Source of the DNA: Lactifluus volemus
Taxonomy: Eukaryota > Basidiomycota > Agaricomycetes > Russulales > Russulaceae
Reading direction: 5' to 3'
Length of the DNA stretch: 36,293 nucleotides
Assembly (NCBI GenBank): GCA_022376515.1
Contig: WTXI01000345.1
Span: 1-36,293 of the forward strand
Positions within the stretch are counted from its first letter, which is position 1; every line of letters starts with the position of its first letter. Of this stretch, positions 33,882 through 36,293 are shown piece by piece. The translations under genes were made by a program, and so were the position numbers. The notes beneath the pieces are model-generated. The model ran no database searches and was not told where the DNA came from. It was given only the letters and a program-made list of their open reading frames with translations.

Positions 33882-34212
33882 GCTCAGGCACTGGCACGCT
33901 TCTTGCCAGTGGTGGAGACAGACGCCCCTCTCTGCAGTGTGGATCAGAATCAGACAATTACACAAACTGTGTGACTTGAAGATTACAAATACAAGGTTGT
34001 GGCACCCGATGCCAACGAGACGGACAGGGCATGGCATTGCCTCTGAAATCGTCTCTGTCCGGCCGAGGTAAGGGGGTTTTCAAAGGGCGGAAGGCCGGAT
34101 TCAGACACAGTGGACGTATCCGCCAGGAGCCGATCATACCCTTGTGAATGTGACCCAATATTTCCTGAGCTGGTGTAATGTCCTTGGCTATTCGATTCGA
34201 TCGGCGGCGGCA
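33882..34212 (-). other. Possible small spliced gene or gene remnant
   Basis: Two exon-like pieces are seen on the minus strand. One follows a CCTAG acceptor at about 34213 and reads VPPPIESNSQGHYTSSGNIG and onwards in an open frame. The other contains MPCPVRLVGIGCHNL and can be joined through a plausible 60-bp intron to RGASVSTTGKKRASA and a stop near 33882. The two pieces are in different frames and no start exon was found. It could be a decayed gene, an alternative first exon, or chance. Confidence 0.25.
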
Positions 34213-34430
34213 CCTAGGACGAGCGCACCCTGAAACCTGAGTAACATGGATTTGGGAGCTTTGGGTTATTCATCTGATTGTGACATTAATTGAACCCAAT
34301 CTCTCGTTGAACATAGATATTATGCTGTGCCGCAAAAGTTGCCTAGTGGATGATAGATAGTAAGGACACGAGGACAAGGTGCGCATACATTCACAAAATC
34401 AATCTCCTATAAAGAAACACGTGACTAAAA

Positions 34431-34445
34431 ACGCGTGTCACGCGT
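34431..34445. promoter_or_regulatory. Paired MCB elements (ACGCGT x2)
   Basis: Two ACGCGT hexamers begin 9 bp apart, about 265-280 bp upstream of the KEN-box gene start. MCB sites are bound by MBF in yeasts and drive G1/S genes (family knowledge). A third copy is at 34647-34652. Confidence 0.5.
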
Positions 34446-34709
34446 CGAGGGATGGCAGTCATTTCCTAAAAAGGGAGAGTTGTTCGGAGTTTAAAAGAAA
34501 TAGGCCAAGGTTGTTAAAGAGGTCGACCTCACCTGTTCATCGTGTTCATTCACTTTCGCGTGTGCTATCGTCACTCATATCCTTTGTTCCTCTTGATCTC
34601 CGGCACCGCCTCTATCCCTCATTTTTTTTTCCCCCCCTTCTTACACACGCGTCATTCACGTCAAATTCACGAACTTTCCGTCCCGCAGGCAGGCACACAC
34701 GAACGTAAC

Positions 34710-35533
34710 ATGGCTACTCGCACATTTGTAGTCTTTCAAGATGGACCATCCGAGCCCTTAACCACTATCAAGACTGACGTAACTTCCTCTCCCCCCTCCC
34801 CTTTAATCGAACCTACCGTTTCTGTTCTCTCCCCTACTCCGGTAACCACCGCTGAGAAAGAGAATCTTCATCCCGTAACTGGCTCTCGTTCCGGTACCGT
34901 CACTGACCCCCGATCGAAGAAGCGTAAAAATACCGTCCTCGCTACCAAGTTTTACATCCCTGCAACTGCCAAGAAGCAGAGGGACTCGGATCAAAATGGC
35001 AGAAAACGCAAGACTATTGTAACGTCCTCATGCAAGTCCTCCAAGGGTACTAAGGTTGCTACTTTGGGGGCGCCCGACCTCTCTAAAGTAGAAGAGGTTG
35101 CGGAACCTGAACCCCGTGACCAGGACAAGGCTACGCAGGCTGAGGTTGACTCCAAATGCTATGATCTTACTGTTTCGCCCCTCGCCGATGTTTCACATGC
35201 ATTCGACCAAGTATCGCTTTCTCCTACTGAATCACAACCTGACACTTCTCGCATCCTTTCTTCAAAGGTAATGCCGTGCCTGTCATCTTTACGTCGATGT
35301 CTGACATATATCTGCAGAAGCCAAGCCTCAGAGGGGAGAACGGGGCTTCCCAACCGCTTGTGGTCCCCTGCCATGCTCAAAAAACCGACTCTTCTAGTGA
35401 AGAAGCCTTCTTTTCCACACCTGAACGGAAGCAGATATATGCCGCTTTTACCTTCACTTCACCATCGCCATCATCCAAGCGCTTTGTAGGCCCTCACCTT
35501 GACATTTTTGGAGACATCCGATTTGATCCTTAA
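34710..35533 (+). CDS. Uncharacterised nuclear protein with KEN box (257 aa)
   Basis: Two exons, 34710-35267 and 35318-35533, with a 50-bp intron. I recognise no enzyme domain. Visible signals are a KEN box with the common following proline (EKENLHP, residues 49-55), clusters of basic residues typical of nuclear import (DPRSKKRKN, GRKRK) and many S/T-P sites (SPPSPL, LSPTPV, VSPLADV, LSPTES). The C-terminus contains FSTPERKQIYAAFTFTSPSP. The protein is largely disordered apart from a predicted short helix near DSKCYDLTV. Such a make-up suits a cell-cycle regulator destroyed through APC/C, for instance a CDK-inhibitor-like or securin-like protein, but this is inference only. Three MCB sites lie upstream, consistent with periodic expression. 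Confidence 0.75.
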
Positions 35534-36293
35534 CCTCCCGCTCAAGAATCTTGACTAATTACCCGACGCTTACGACCACTCAATGATCGCAAGACTACTC
35601 ACTGACCCCTACTACCCTTATTCTTCCCTGTGGAATGGAATCATGTTACATATTGCTGTGCTGCGCATTGTTCTCACGTTATCCCCATTCTTTCCCCCTC
35701 ATCGAAGTTCCCCGCCTGGAGCATTCACTTATTTATTCTCGTCTCGTGTCTGCACCTTTCTCTCATTTTTCTTAACTCATTTTCTTAACTCATTTTTCTT
35801 GTTGCCTCATGATATCCAACACGTACCCCTTGTGCATGATGTTGTGTGCCTCAAGCATCTGCCCTTGTTGGTCCTATGTTAATTCTTGTATCGTTTTCAG
35901 AAACATCATTGGCGCTCGACAGTGCCAAAGAGGAAGGTGAGTAGGTTAAGTTGGAAGAACCCGAATATTTGTGCTTCCGAGCGGACAATTTCCGATTTAT
36001 AATTACTTGTTCGATATACGCCGGTCGTAGACTGTGTTACCATCATTTCCAGCCTTAAGACCCCCTCATTGACCCTGGCTGCAGCCTTTTGGTAAGCTGC
36101 ACAACCATGAATCTCTATTTCCGTATTGACGCTCGGTTCTATAGAGCGAGGATCTGCTGCCCGTAAGACCCGAAAATTAGATGGGAGAGACCATAAACTT
36201 TATTGTTGCATTCTTGTCATTGACACTAAATAAGTTCCGACAGCTTCAAGTTGATCCTCACGCTACGCGCTATACGCGTCCTCCATGACATAG
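35534..36293. other. 3' intergenic region with possible exons of a further gene
   Basis: The first 270 bp are pyrimidine-rich (35680-35800) and resemble a leader or UTR. From about 35880 several strong splice-like signals occur: an acceptor TTTTCAG near 35901, a GTGAGT donor near 35938, an acceptor TTCCAG near 36054 and a GTAAGC donor near 36092. No single frame joins the pieces. An ORF at 35583-35882 is not supported. A gene may start here and run beyond the window. Confidence 0.3.

Larger units (their letters stand above)
33543..34709. promoter_or_regulatory. Divergent intergenic region, kinase / KEN-box gene, with MCB cluster
   Basis: The left part (33543-33740) is C/T-rich on the kinase strand and is probably its 5' leader. 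The right part carries three MCB hexamers (ACGCGT) at 34431-34436, 34440-34445 and 34647-34652, and a CACGTG at 34418-34423. Between them are exon-like fragments on the minus strand (33882-34212), reported separately. Confidence 0.5.

Noticed and set aside
35583..35882. ORF of 99 residues after the KEN-box gene
   Set aside because: It is a low-complexity hydrophobic translation of a pyrimidine-rich UTR-like region, with no similarity and no regulatory context.

Overview
The window is nuclear DNA of a filamentous basidiomycete, most likely an Agaricomycete. The evidence is the very short GT-AG introns (about 45-65 nt) in nearly every gene, a Plavaka transposase and basidiomycete-type accessory genes, a Sec24 with an N-terminal WW domain, and a Ran1-type kinase of agaricomycete form. 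A closer placement cannot be made from the sequence alone. Exon models below were built by reading splice signals and protein continuity by eye. All completed models close in frame.

Left third (1-14850) is a nest of DNA transposons. Element 1 runs from before position 1 to about 9250. It has CTAG-rich subterminal repeats, an accessory gene on the minus strand (356-2992) and a divergent, apparently intact 921-residue Plavaka transposase (5779-8986). A non-autonomous hAT element (3576-5404) with an exact 8-bp target duplication sits between these two genes. It carries a 139-bp tandem array and a tRNA-like pol III unit. Element 2 (9384-14850) is a complete Tnp2-type CACTA transposon with TIRs beginning CACTATGCGCCCAA and a 3-bp ACC duplication. 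It holds a three-exon accessory gene on the minus strand and a divergent five-exon transposase of about 1050 residues.

From about 15.4 kb the window becomes a compact housekeeping gene island: histone H2A (-), ATP10 (+), an MFS transporter (-), SEC24 (+), an ELYS-domain nucleoporin-like protein (+), a 16-exon membrane protein (+), a PITH-domain protein (-), mitochondrial ribosomal protein uS5m (+), a Ran1/Ksp1-like kinase (-) and a KEN-box protein with MCB elements upstream (+). Three gene pairs share short divergent promoters: H2A/ATP10, MFS/SEC24 and PITH/uS5m.

The genes are functionally unrelated (chromatin, ATP synthase assembly, COPII, nuclear pore, mitoribosome, signalling), as is normal for a fungal euchromatic block. 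The most notable features are the nested transposons with matching divergent accessory genes, the microexon-rich gene structures (an ATG-only exon plus a 10-nt exon in H2A; 11-25 nt exons in the membrane protein), and the uncharacterised KEN-box gene with clustered MCB sites.
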